Source: an uncultured Azospirillum sp. (GTDB lineage: Bacteria; Pseudomonadota; Alphaproteobacteria; Azospirillales; Azospirillaceae). From it: DNA of 38,706 nt. The stretch spans positions 1 to 38,706 of the forward strand of contig NZ_CAMLJP010000055.1 in the NCBI RefSeq assembly GCF_946480385.1. The letters run 5' to 3'. Of the stretch, positions 15,556 through 23,654 are shown one piece after another. The number at the start of each line of letters is the position of its first letter. The stretch's first letter is position 1. The notes under the pieces were generated by a model. It worked only from the letters and a program-made list of their open reading frames with translations, did no database searches and was not told the origin of the DNA. Made by a program: the position numbers and the translations under genes.

Positions 15556-16411
15556 CGTAGCTGTGCCCCTCCTTCAGCCCCTCGCGCACGCGGTGGGCGA
15601 TGGCGGCGAATTCCGGCGACTCCCGGATGTCCAGCGTGCGCTCGCGCGGCAGCGAACCGCAGTCGATGACGTCGAGGATACGGCCGGGGCGCGGACTCAT
15701 GACAACGATGCGGGTGGAAAGGAACACCGCCTCGGCGATGGAATGGGTGACAAAGACGCAGGTCTTGCCGGTGGCCCGCCACAGCTGGGTCAGATGCAGG
15801 TTCAGATGGTCGCGCGTGATCTCGTCCAGCGCGCCGAACGGCTCGTCCATCAGCAGCAGGTCGGGCTGCAGGGCAAGGGCGCGGGCGATCGAGACGCGCT
15901 GCTGCATGCCGCCGGAGAGCTGCCAGGGAAACTTGCGCTCGAAGCCGACCAAGCCGACGCGCTCCAACTGTTCGCGGGCGCGCTGCTGCCGCTCGGCCTT
16001 GGGGAGCCCCATGATCTCCAGCGGCAGCATCACATTGCGCTCCACCGTACGCCAGGGATAGAGCGCCGGCGCTTGGAAGACATAGCCGTAGAGCCGCTTC
16101 AGCCGCGCCTGCTCCGGTGTCATGCCTTCGATGGCGACAAGGCCTGAGGTCGGGCGTTCCAGGTCGGCAATGACGCGCAACAAGGTGGTCTTGCCGCAGC
16201 CGCTGGGACCGATCAGCGAGACGAAATCGCCCCGGGAGATGGTCAGGTTGACTTCACTGAGCGCCGTGACCGGCTTGTCCGCCGTGGGATAGACCAGCGA
16301 AAGCTTGCGCGCCTCGACGACCACTGACGAAGCGGCCGGCGATATGGCCGGGTCCGAGCCTTGCCGGGCGGCGGTCGCCTCCCGGACATCGGGCGGATTT
16401 GGGAAGGTCAC
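15548..16411 (-). CDS. ABC ATP-binding protein (SsuB/TauB type)
   Basis: A 287-residue ATPase, first gene of the second importer. Walker A is GPSGCGKTT, the Q-loop YVFQAPALYPWRTVERN, the signature LSGGMQQRVSIARAL, Walker B LLLMDEPFGALD and switch His in VTHSIAEA. About 35 poorly conserved residues precede the domain. I chose GTG 16411 because AAGGA lies 9 nt before it. The ATG at 16474 has no useful spacing to a Shine-Dalgarno, though it remains possible. No binding-protein gene accompanies this operon. Confidence 0.9.
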   Translation of the reverse strand: MTFPNPPDVREATAARQGSDPAISPAASSVVVEARKLSLVYPTADKPVTALSEVNLTISRGDFVSLIGPSGCGKTTLLRVIADLERPTSGLVAIEGMTPEQARLKRLYGYVFQAPALYPWRTVERNVMLPLEIMGLPKAERQQRAREQLERVGLVGFERKFPWQLSGGMQQRVSIARALALQPDLLLMDEPFGALDEITRDHLNLHLTQLWRATGKTCVFVTHSIAEAVFLSTRIVVMSPRPGRILDVIDCGSLPRERTLDIRESPEFAAIAHRVREGLKEGHSYDD

Positions 16412-16587
16412 GGGCGGCGGTCCTTCACAACGCGGATTTTGGGGACCGATCCAATCGTATCGGCCGGAAATCATCCTGCCCGCAAGCTATCACCGCCCCG
16501 GTTGCCGCACCAGGGTTGCAAATGTCCGACCGTCGTGAGCCGGAGCCTCAAGACGCAACCAAACCGCAGTTTTCAAGGCAAATGCAA

Positions 16588-16616
16588 TTGGCATGCACAT
16601 GCGTGCACGGTATTCT
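16588..16616 (+). promoter_or_regulatory. sigma-70 promoter with palindrome in the spacer, for the micro-gene
   Basis: TTGGCA (16588-16593) and TATTCT (16611-16616) are exactly 17 bp apart. The spacer contains the perfect inverted repeat TGCAC-ATGC-GTGCA (16594-16607), a possible operator. Predicted transcription starts near 16623, giving a leader of about 48 nt before the GTG at 16671. Confidence 0.6.
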
Positions 16617-16656
16617 CGCGCCGCCGGACACGCATAGTGCGTGAAGGGCAACCGAA

Positions 16657-16824
16657 AGGAGGTGACGCGAGTGAGAAAATTCCTGAAGTGGCTTGGCCGC
16701 TTCTGGTTCAAGCTGAAGTTCGAGTTCGAAGCCGGCTTCAACACGGACCAGGACAGGTAAGCCAAGGTTGGCGGGGCCGGGAAACCGGCCTCGTCATTCA
16801 GGAAAGCGCCTCGCGTCACCTCCT
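16657..16824. repeat. inverted repeat flanking the micro-gene
   Basis: AGGAGGTGACGCGA (16657-16670) is perfectly complementary to TCGCGTCACCTCCT (16811-16824). The left arm is the Shine-Dalgarno and spacer of the micro-gene. The right arm lies about 50 bp after its stop. A second short complement, TTCCTGAA (from 16680) with TTCAGGAA (16797-16804), lies just inside. A GGCCGG-GAAA-CCGGCC hairpin (16775-16790) sits between gene and right arm. Confidence 0.85.
16671..16760 (+). CDS. 29-residue basic/aromatic micro-protein
   Basis: A GTG-initiated frame of 29 codons with a near-ideal Shine-Dalgarno, AAAGGAGGTGA, 8 nt upstream. The peptide is (M)RKFLKWLGRFWFKLKFEF followed by EAGFNTDQDR. The first 18 residues are Lys/Arg plus Phe/Trp/Leu, amphipathic, and suited to lying on a membrane surface. 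The rest is acidic/polar. Support comes from the ribosome site, the upstream promoter and the peptide's non-random make-up. It is divergent from the ABC ATPase gene. Its ribosome site could be masked by the downstream inverted-repeat arm. A membrane-binding regulator, leader peptide or toxin-like peptide are all conceivable; I assign none. Confidence 0.65.
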   Translation: MRKFLKWLGRFWFKLKFEFEAGFNTDQDR

Positions 16825-16997
16825 GCCCCGAGATTACCACGCCTCCCGCCATTTTCAAGGGAAGGGCGAGGGGCAACCCCTGCCCGACACGCCCCGCGGG
16901 TGCGGGCAAGCCATCGAAGGGCACTGGGCGAAAGAACTGGACGGGCGGCACTCCGCCGGAACAGGATCACGCCCCGTCCCCGCAACACCCTTGAGAC

Positions 16998-17627
16998 ATG
17001 CCCGCCGCCAAGCCGCCCCCCAGCCTTGAGATCACGCGCGAGGACGGCGCGGCCGGTGCCGTGTTCGTGGCGACGCCGGTGCTGACCCCGGTCATCCGCA
17101 CGCGCTATCTGCTGATCGCGGGGCTTCTGGCCACCGGCTTCATCGCCGGGGCTGGGCTGGCGCCGGAGCAGCTGGCCGGCATGCTGCAATGGCTGGCGGT
17201 CTTCTGCGCGGTTCCGGTGCTGCTGCTGTGGGTGGTGATGCTGACCGAGACGGTCCAGTGCCGGGCCGTGCGCCTGGGCGTGACGGCGCGCGGGCTGACG
17301 GTGGACGGTTCACGCATCCATCCCCACGAATCGATCCGCGATCTGGCATTGTACCCAATGGTGGGCGGCAAGCCGCTGTTCGTCGCCTGGATCGACCCGG
17401 CGCACGATTACGGCCATAAGGCGGAGATGAACCTCGTCGCCGGCAACGTGGCACCCAACGACGCGGTGAAGGCGGAACTGAAGGCGGCGGGCAGCCGCAA
17501 CGTGCGGCTGGTCATGCACCGGCGCGGCGGCCACAAGGCGATCGTGCTGGTGCGCGGCCTGACCCTGTCGGGCGGGCAGACCCTGCTGGCCGCCCTGGCG
17601 GCGGAGCTTCGCGCTCACAGCCGCTAG
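16998..17627 (+). CDS. conserved-looking membrane protein of unknown function
   Basis: A 209-residue protein with two membrane helices near residues 37-57 (YLLIAGLLATGFIAGAGLA) and 65-85 (WLAVFCAVPVLLLWVVML). A soluble C-terminal domain begins TARGLTVDGSRIHPHESIRDLALYP. The arrangement of two helices followed by a beta-rich domain recalls bacterial PH-like (bPH/DUF2244-type) membrane proteins, but I cannot assign a family. ATG 16998 has no strong Shine-Dalgarno. It ends 25 bp before the convergent DUF3126 gene. Confidence 0.7.
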   Translation: MPAAKPPPSLEITREDGAAGAVFVATPVLTPVIRTRYLLIAGLLATGFIAGAGLAPEQLAGMLQWLAVFCAVPVLLLWVVMLTETVQCRAVRLGVTARGLTVDGSRIHPHESIRDLALYPMVGGKPLFVAWIDPAHDYGHKAEMNLVAGNVAPNDAVKAELKAAGSRNVRLVMHRRGGHKAIVLVRGLTLSGGQTLLAALAAELRAHSR

Positions 17628-17652
17628 GACGTAGCAATTCAAAAACTGGAGA

Positions 17653-17916
17653 TCAGCGGCGCGGAATGGCCGGCGGCTCCGGCAGGTCCTCTTCCAGGAT
17701 GACGACGTTCAGGGCATAGGACACCTCGCCCTCGTCCTCGTCACGGTTCAGCGTGCCGAAGAACTCGCCATCCACCGTCACTTCGGCCGACTGGCCGGCC
17801 TTGGCCGGCGGCTCGATCACGATCTTCGGATTGCCCAGCGTCTTGCGCAGATACATCTGCACGCGGGCGATTTCGGTGTCGGACATCCGGACGACGGACG
17901 GCTTGGCGGGCGGCAT
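17653..17916 (-). CDS. DUF3126 family protein
   Basis: An 87-residue soluble protein with the characteristic core MSDTEIARVQMYLRKTLGNPKI, then EVTVDGEFFGTLNRDEDEGEVSYALNVVILEEDL. These match the alphaproteobacterial DUF3126 family, of unknown function and usual length 70-90. ATG 17916 gives the family-length product. The frame runs on upstream, but that part is Arg-rich non-coding-like sequence. Confidence 0.85.
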   Translation of the reverse strand: MPPAKPSVVRMSDTEIARVQMYLRKTLGNPKIVIEPPAKAGQSAEVTVDGEFFGTLNRDEDEGEVSYALNVVILEEDLPEPPAIPRR

Positions 17917-18203
17917 GGCGAACCTCGTTGTCTGCGAAGGAGCGTCATATAGGCGGCTTCGCCGCGAAGGGAAAGCGATACCTCGCCGGATCCCCTCCCT
18001 CCCGCCAGGGACACGGCGCCTGCTCCGGCTCCGCCCATCGTCCACGCGGGGTAACGCCGGCACAGTCCGCCGCCCCGAAAGAGCGGGGTTCCCGAATGGT
18101 GGAAAAGGCTATGCTCCCGGCGGCGGTACGCAACCCGACAACGGGCGGCGCATAGGATCATGCCCGTGCCGGAGGCTGCCGCGCAGACGAAGGATGGAAC
18201 GCC

Positions 18204-19910
18204 GTGACGAAGACCGCGACCCCGACCGCAAGCCATGCCAGCCGCCGGAAAACAGGAGGGTGGAGGCGCCGCCTTGAAGCGACCGTCCTCACGGCGGCGC
18301 TGCTGGCCGCCCTGCCCTTCGGCGGCGCGCTGGCGGACACTGGAAAGCGCGTGGCGCTGGTCATCGACAATGGCCGCTACACAGCGCTCGACAGCCGCTC
18401 GGACCAGGCCGCGGCCAATGCCTCGACCATGGCGTCGGCCCTGCGCAACGCCGGTTTTTCAGTAACGCGGGCTGACAATGTCGGTCGGGTCGCCATGGAA
18501 TCGGCGCTGGAACGCTTCCGCGAGGCGCTGTCCGGTGCCGACCTCGGCTTCGTCTATTACACCGGCCTCGCCGTCGGGCTGGGGGAGCGGGAATTCCTGC
18601 TGCCGGCCGACGCCGCTCCCACCGGTGCGGAGGATCTGCCGCGCACCGCCCTGGACCTCGATACCCTGTTGAGCGACCTGCGGGACAGCGGGCGCAAGGC
18701 GGTGGTGGTGATCGACCCCAGCGTCGCCGAGTCGCTCGCTCAGCGGGTCGGCGGCGGCGCACTGGGCACGCCGATGGAGGCGGACGGCCTGTTCGTCGTC
18801 TACGCCCACCGCCCGGGCGTCCCACCGGCACCGCCCAAATCGGGCAAGGGGGCCGATCCCTTCACCGCCGCGCTGGCACGCGAGATGGTCAAGCCCGGCG
18901 TGCCCTTCCGCGATTCGCTGGCGGAGGTGGCGCGTGCCGTCGCCGAACGCAGCGACGGCCGGCAACTGCCCTGGCTGCAGGACCGGCTGGGCAGCAATCT
19001 GGTGCTGGTGCCGGCCATGGCATCGGCGCCCGCCAAACCGCCGGTCACCCCGCCGGCCGCGTCCACCACACCTCCGGCGAAGGAATCGCCCGTCAAGGAA
19101 CCGCCGGCGGTGACCACCCCCAGCCTTCCGCCCGGCGAATACGAGATGGCGAAGTCGAGCACCCTGTTCGACCGGCCGGCCGTCGGTGCGCGCGGTGTCG
19201 CACAGCTGCCGGCCGGCAGCGTGGTGACGGTGTTGGAGGCTGTGCCGGAAGGAAGCTGGCTGCGCGTGCGCGATCCGGCCGGACGGACCGGCTACCTCAC
19301 CGCCGGCGTGCTGGCCGCCCGCTGGGCCGATCCATCCCCGCTCGCCGCCCGCGCCCGTGGCCCGGTGGAGGCTGGCCCGTCCTTCGGTGACCCCGGAATT
19401 GAGCAGGGTGTCGAGCCGCCCGCCACCGGCAGTTCCGATCCGATCCGGACGGAGGAGCCGCGCAGCTTCCCGACCGCGCCGCCCGGCACCGGCTTCTCCG
19501 TTCCGGACAGCCCGGCGGTCGAGGCGGAACAGCAGGCGATGCGCGCGCTCGGCGACGCCCGCACCGCCGCGGAACGGGCGCGCAGCCGTCCCGACAGCCG
19601 ATACTGGAGCTACGGCTTTTCCGGCGGCGACCGTTACGAGGGAACCTGGGCGCAACCGTCCTCCGGTTCGGGGCTCGGCCGGCCGATTCGGCAGGGGGCG
19701 GGTGTCTACCACTTCGCCAACGGCCAGACCTATGAAGGGGAATGGTCGGGCGATTTGATGTCAGGCTATGGGGTGATGACCTTCACCGACGGCAGCCGCT
19801 TCGCCGGACGTTTCCGCAACGGCCAGCCGGACGGGCCGGGCGTCTTCCACTACGCCAATGGCGGACAGAGCGCCGGCCTGTGGCGCGGCTCCGTCCGCCT
19901 GGACCAGTAA
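18204..19910 (+). CDS. secreted caspase-like (pseudo-protease) protein with SH3 and MORN repeats
   Basis: A 568-residue exported protein; a hydrophobic signal covers residues ~26-45. Residues ~48-275 have the C14 caspase fold pattern: KRVALVIDNGRY, ASTMASALRNAGFSV, FVYYTGLAVG, REFLLPADA, VVVIDPSVAESL, DPFTAALAREM. The catalytic His of the usual YYAGHG is Leu122 and the Cys of the usual LDAC is Ser173, so proteolysis is unlikely. After a Pro-rich linker, an SH3-type domain spans ~315-370 (TLFDRPAVGARGVAQLPAG, GSWLRVRDPAGRTGYL). The last ~90 residues hold four MORN-like repeats (GGDRYEGTW, NGQTYEGEW, DGSRFAGRF, NGGQSAGLW). It is probably a periplasmic or surface scaffold. It converges on the ankyrin gene 18 bp downstream. 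Confidence 0.85.
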   Translation: MTKTATPTASHASRRKTGGWRRRLEATVLTAALLAALPFGGALADTGKRVALVIDNGRYTALDSRSDQAAANASTMASALRNAGFSVTRADNVGRVAMESALERFREALSGADLGFVYYTGLAVGLGEREFLLPADAAPTGAEDLPRTALDLDTLLSDLRDSGRKAVVVIDPSVAESLAQRVGGGALGTPMEADGLFVVYAHRPGVPPAPPKSGKGADPFTAALAREMVKPGVPFRDSLAEVARAVAERSDGRQLPWLQDRLGSNLVLVPAMASAPAKPPVTPPAASTTPPAKESPVKEPPAVTTPSLPPGEYEMAKSSTLFDRPAVGARGVAQLPAGSVVTVLEAVPEGSWLRVRDPAGRTGYLTAGVLAARWADPSPLAARARGPVEAGPSFGDPGIEQGVEPPATGSSDPIRTEEPRSFPTAPPGTGFSVPDSPAVEAEQQAMRALGDARTAAERARSRPDSRYWSYGFSGGDRYEGTWAQPSSGSGLGRPIRQGAGVYHFANGQTYEGEWSGDLMSGYGVMTFTDGSRFAGRFRNGQPDGPGVFHYANGGQSAGLWRGSVRLDQ

Positions 19911-19928
19911 GACCAAGGCCGAGCGGGA

Positions 19929-22478
19929 TCAGCGCGGCTTCAGCGCCTCCACCACCTGCAAATGCCCCTGCAGCGCGCCCAGCGTCAGGGCGGAGTTGCC
20001 GTTGGCGTCCATGCGGTAGGGATTGGCGCCACTGTCGAGCAACAGCTTGGCCACCGCCTCATGCCCGTTGTTGGCGGCGTACATCAGCGCCGACCAGCCA
20101 TAGGCGGTGGTGCGGTCGACCATCACCCCGTGCTGGATCAGCGTGCGCGCCACATCCTGATGGCCGCGGGCAGCGGCAGCCATCAGCGCGGTCTTGCCGT
20201 CGCTGTTGGTGGTGTCGAGATCGGCGCCGCCGTCGGCCAGCGCGCGGACCACTGCGTCGTGACCGCCCCAGGCGGCATACATCACCGCCGTGGCACCGTC
20301 GGAGGTGCGCAGATCGGTGCGGGCATGACGGTCCAGCAGCACCCGGACCGCGTCGGTCAGCCCCTGTTCGGCGGCGATCATCAGCAGGGTCTTGCCATTC
20401 TCCAGCCGGCTATCCGGACTGGCCCCCGCCTGCAGCGTGCGCGACAGCTCCGCCGGATTGCGCAGCAGGGCCAGCACCGATTCGCGGTCGCCCAGTCCCG
20501 GAGTCGCCTTCACCGGCGCCGCGGAGCTTCCGCCGCCGGTCCCTGACGCGGTGCCGGTGGAAGGGCCGTTGGAGGGGCCGGCATAGGCCCGCTGCTCGCT
20601 GGCGGCACGGATGCGTTCGGCAAGATCGGGGCTGGCGGGCGAGATCATCTGCGCCCGCTCGTAGAAGCGCTTCGTCTCCGACCAGTCGCCGTCGCGCTCC
20701 GCCAGCATCGCCCAGCGACGATAGGTGTCCTCCATGGTGGTCAGCAGTTCCGCCACCTCGGGCGCCGACGGCGCGATCTGGCGGATGCGCTGCACCGTCT
20801 CGAAAGCGTTGTCGCCGGGCGGGGTGGTCAGGCGCTTGCCGGCGATCTGACGGCGGGCCTGATCGACCATGCTGCGCACGCGCTGGGCCGTGTCGGCGTC
20901 GGGAACGGCGACCTGCGGCACGGCGGGAACGGCAGGCGTGGCCGATGGGTCCTCCAGCGGCGGCAGCGACGCCACGCCCGGCGCCGCCTCCGCATTGCCC
21001 GCCGGGGCGGAGGGCTTGGCGACGGCGGACGGCTGTGATGACGGCTGTGACTGGGCCGACGGCAGCGCTGCGGTCTCGACCGATGCCGCCGCAGACGAAG
21101 TGGCGGTCGAGGCGGGCGCCGCAGACTTCGCCACCGTCTGGGTGCCGCTCGCAGGCGGCTGCGCGCTCTGAGCCGTCTGGGCCGGCGTCTTCTGAACATC
21201 GGCCGTGGCGGCCGGACGCGGGGCGGGTGCCGTCGCGGCGGGCGGTGTCGACGTCGGGGAGGAAGCGGCGGGCGCCACAGGGACGGAGGCTGCCGGAACG
21301 GAGGTTGCCGGAACCGATGGGGTGGCACCGGACGTGGACGTGCCGGCATCGGCGGCGGCATGCTGGCTGGCGGCCGGAGCCTCGCCACCGGTCAGGCCCA
21401 GCACCGTCCGCTCGACCGCATCGCGGGCGCGGACCCACCCCTCCTCGACCATCGTCAGCGCCCGGTCGGGAAAGGCACCCGGCATCGCGGTGGCGATGGC
21501 GGCGCCGGCGGCACCCAGCAGCACCAGCGTGGTCAGCGCCGCTCCGGCATAGAGTCCGGTCCGCCGCGGCGCCTGCATCGCATGAGCTTGGCCGAAACCC
21601 GGATAGCTTCGGTCACGGTGGTCGGCGACCGGCCCCTCCGCTCCGGCCATCGGGATGGCATCGCGGTCGCTCCACTCCTGATCGCCCGACCAGCGGTGAT
21701 CCTGCGACCGGTCCTCCTGCCGCTCACCCACCGACCAGTCGTTCGCGGGCGGAACCGCCGCCGACTGGGGCGGCGGCGCCAGGATCGGCACCGGACGCGG
21801 CGCCGGCGATACCGTGGCATCCTGCGATTCGTCGGCAAAACTCCCGCCGGGCGACATCCGGTAGATCACGCCCATGTCGCGCAGCACATCCGTCAGTCCG
21901 GCCCGCGCCAGGGTTCCTTCCAGTTCGGGCGTGCCGCAGAGCAGCACCTGCATGAAGCGGCCGGACGGCGTTTCCGCCCGCGTCAGCTCGACCAGATCGC
22001 TCAGCACCGGCGGCGCCAGCACGGCGGCATTGTCCACCGCCAGCAGCCCGGACCCGGCAAGCTCCAGCCTTTCCTCCAGCGCGGCGATCAGGGCGTCGAA
22101 GTCGACCTCGCCCCCCTCCTCCCCGGCGGCCAGATCGGGCAGCGCGCCGGTGCCGGCGGCGGCGACCAGATCCTCCAGCTCCGCGCCGAGCGACGCCGCG
22201 ACCGGCAGCGCCATGGCGCCGTCCGCCTCGACATGCTCGACCAGTTGGCGGAACACCGCGGGACGGCCCGACCCGGCATCGCCCATCAGCACCAGCAGCC
22301 TCTTGCGAGCCAGAAAGGCGAGGACCAGTCCATCACGGATCTCGGCCGCCGTGGCGCCGGCGGATTCGGAAACGGGATCGTGGTGGCCCGGAGCGGCGCG
22401 CCGGGCGCGCGAGGAATGTTTCGGGGCAGAACGGTCCATGGACATCTCAAGACGCCGATCAGTGAAGGATGCGCTCAT
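19929..22478 (-). CDS. membrane protein: ExeA-like degenerate NTPase, Pro/Ala linker, ankyrin repeats
   Basis: An 849-residue protein. Residues ~45-210 resemble the ExeA/GspA AAA ATPase (LLVLMGDAGSGRPAVFRQL; GLLAVDNAAVL; MQVLLCGTPELEGTL). The P-loop Lys-Thr is Arg72-Pro73 and the Walker B Asp-Glu is Asp149-Asn150, so nucleotide hydrolysis is doubtful. One membrane helix lies near 315-340 (GLYAGAALTTLVLLGAAGAAIA). About 200 low-complexity Ala/Pro/Ser/Thr residues follow, then a helical TPR-like stretch (WSETKRFYERAQMISP). Five ankyrin repeats fill the last ~150 residues (NGKTLLMIAAEQG, DGATAVMYAAWGG, DGKTALMAAAARG, YGWSALMYAANNG, NGNSALTLGALQG). Cytoplasm-in and periplasmic ankyrins is the likely topology. 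ATG 22478 is kept; ATG 22445 is possible. Confidence 0.85.
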   Translation of the reverse strand: MSASFTDRRLEMSMDRSAPKHSSRARRAAPGHHDPVSESAGATAAEIRDGLVLAFLARKRLLVLMGDAGSGRPAVFRQLVEHVEADGAMALPVAASLGAELEDLVAAAGTGALPDLAAGEEGGEVDFDALIAALEERLELAGSGLLAVDNAAVLAPPVLSDLVELTRAETPSGRFMQVLLCGTPELEGTLARAGLTDVLRDMGVIYRMSPGGSFADESQDATVSPAPRPVPILAPPPQSAAVPPANDWSVGERQEDRSQDHRWSGDQEWSDRDAIPMAGAEGPVADHRDRSYPGFGQAHAMQAPRRTGLYAGAALTTLVLLGAAGAAIATAMPGAFPDRALTMVEEGWVRARDAVERTVLGLTGGEAPAASQHAAADAGTSTSGATPSVPATSVPAASVPVAPAASSPTSTPPAATAPAPRPAATADVQKTPAQTAQSAQPPASGTQTVAKSAAPASTATSSAAASVETAALPSAQSQPSSQPSAVAKPSAPAGNAEAAPGVASLPPLEDPSATPAVPAVPQVAVPDADTAQRVRSMVDQARRQIAGKRLTTPPGDNAFETVQRIRQIAPSAPEVAELLTTMEDTYRRWAMLAERDGDWSETKRFYERAQMISPASPDLAERIRAASEQRAYAGPSNGPSTGTASGTGGGSSAAPVKATPGLGDRESVLALLRNPAELSRTLQAGASPDSRLENGKTLLMIAAEQGLTDAVRVLLDRHARTDLRTSDGATAVMYAAWGGHDAVVRALADGGADLDTTNSDGKTALMAAAARGHQDVARTLIQHGVMVDRTTAYGWSALMYAANNGHEAVAKLLLDSGANPYRMDANGNSALTLGALQGHLQVVEALKPR

Positions 22479-22657
22479 GAGACTCTAGTGATGCCCCCCG
22501 CAAGCCCCGACGGGGCAAAGGGCGGTTGCCCCCTCTCTTCCGGGGTGGGTGGACTGACCCTTCCGGCACGAAAGCATCCCTGGCCCGCCGATCGGGGGAG
22601 CGGTATAGGGTTGCCCCCGAAAATTGGTCATCTTCCACCATTCGGACGGCGGCAGGC

Positions 22658-23560
22658 ATGCGACTCGGAATCGATTTGGGCGGCACCAAGATCGCCGCCG
22701 TGGCGCTGGACCGGGATGGGACGGAACTCGCCCGCCACCGCCGTCCGACCCCGCGCGGCTACGACGCCACGCTGGATGCGCTGGCCGAGACGGTGGCCGC
22801 CCTCATTCCTGCCGGTGACCCTGCCGGCGACACGCGTGGCGTCGGCATCAGCCTTCCCGGCGTGGTCGATTCCGCCGCCGGACGGGTGCGCGCGGTGAAC
22901 CTGCCCTGGCTGGAGGGCCGTCCCTTCGCCGACGATGTGTCCCGCCGGATCGGCCGGCCGGTGCGGATCGCCAACGATGCCAACTGCTTCACCCTGTCCG
23001 AGTCAACGGACGGCGCAGCGACCGGGGGAGCCGTCGTGTTCGGCGTCATCCTCGGCACCGGGGTCGGCGGCGGCATCGTGATCGACGGCCGCATCCTGCC
23101 CGGCGCCAACGGGCTGGCCGGCGAATGGGGCCATGCCCCGCTTCCCTGGCGCGAGGAAGCCGACGGCCCGCCGGTCCCCTGCGGCTGCGGCAAGTTGGGT
23201 TGCCTGGAGACCGTGTTGTGCGGCGCCGGACTGACGCGCCTGCACCGTCACCTGACCGGCGAGACGCTCGACCCACCGGAGATCGCCGCCCGCGCCCTGG
23301 CCGGCGATGCCGACGCGGCCGGAACACTGGCCCGGCATGCCGACGCGCTGGCCCGGGCGCTGGCCCCGGTGCTGAATCTGCTCGACCCCGACATTGTGGT
23401 GATCGGCGGCGGCCTGTCCGCTCTGCCCGGCCTGTGCGAAGCGGTGACGCGGCGCTGGGGCGCCTGGATGCTGGCGGCCGAGCCGCGCACCCGGATGGCC
23501 GTCGCCCGCCATGGCGCTGAAAGCGGGATGCGCGGCGCCGCCCGTCTGTGGCCGGACTGA
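22658..23560 (+). CDS. ROK-family sugar kinase (fructokinase/N-acetylglucosamine kinase type)
   Basis: A 300-residue cytoplasmic kinase predicted to phosphorylate a hexose or amino sugar with ATP. It shows the N-terminal phosphate loop GIDLGGTKIA, the substrate segment ANDANCF, GTGVGGGIVIDG, the catalytic-region GEWGH and the ROK zinc motif CGCGKLGCLET, followed by IVVIGGGLS. Start ATG 22658 gives the family N-terminus; the frame is open upstream without a homologous sequence. No transporter is adjacent, so the sugar is not indicated by context. Confidence 0.92.
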   Translation: MRLGIDLGGTKIAAVALDRDGTELARHRRPTPRGYDATLDALAETVAALIPAGDPAGDTRGVGISLPGVVDSAAGRVRAVNLPWLEGRPFADDVSRRIGRPVRIANDANCFTLSESTDGAATGGAVVFGVILGTGVGGGIVIDGRILPGANGLAGEWGHAPLPWREEADGPPVPCGCGKLGCLETVLCGAGLTRLHRHLTGETLDPPEIAARALAGDADAAGTLARHADALARALAPVLNLLDPDIVVIGGGLSALPGLCEAVTRRWGAWMLAAEPRTRMAVARHGAESGMRGAARLWPD

Positions 23561-23605
23561 GCGTCACCACCTTCGCGACGGCAGCCGCAACCAACGGTCA
23601 CGGAG

Positions 23606-23620
23606 TGGCACGGGACTTGC
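23606..23620 (+). promoter_or_regulatory. sigma-54 (RpoN) promoter
   Basis: TGGCACG-GGAC-TTGC matches the -24/-12 consensus (TGGCACG-N4-TTGC) at every core position, with exactly 10 bp between the invariant GG and GC. Transcription would start near 23632, 23 nt before ATG 23655. The site lies outside any gene, just after the kinase stop. A sigma-54 promoter needs an enhancer-binding activator; none is encoded in the window. Confidence 0.8.
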
Positions 23621-23654
23621 GCATTCTTTAGCCGGACCGAACGGGGGTACGCCC

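Noticed and set aside
16412..16587. TPP, FMN or other vitamin riboswitch upstream of the ABC ATPase gene
   Set aside because: None of the conserved riboswitch core sequences (for example the TPP CTGAGA element) is present on the minus strand.
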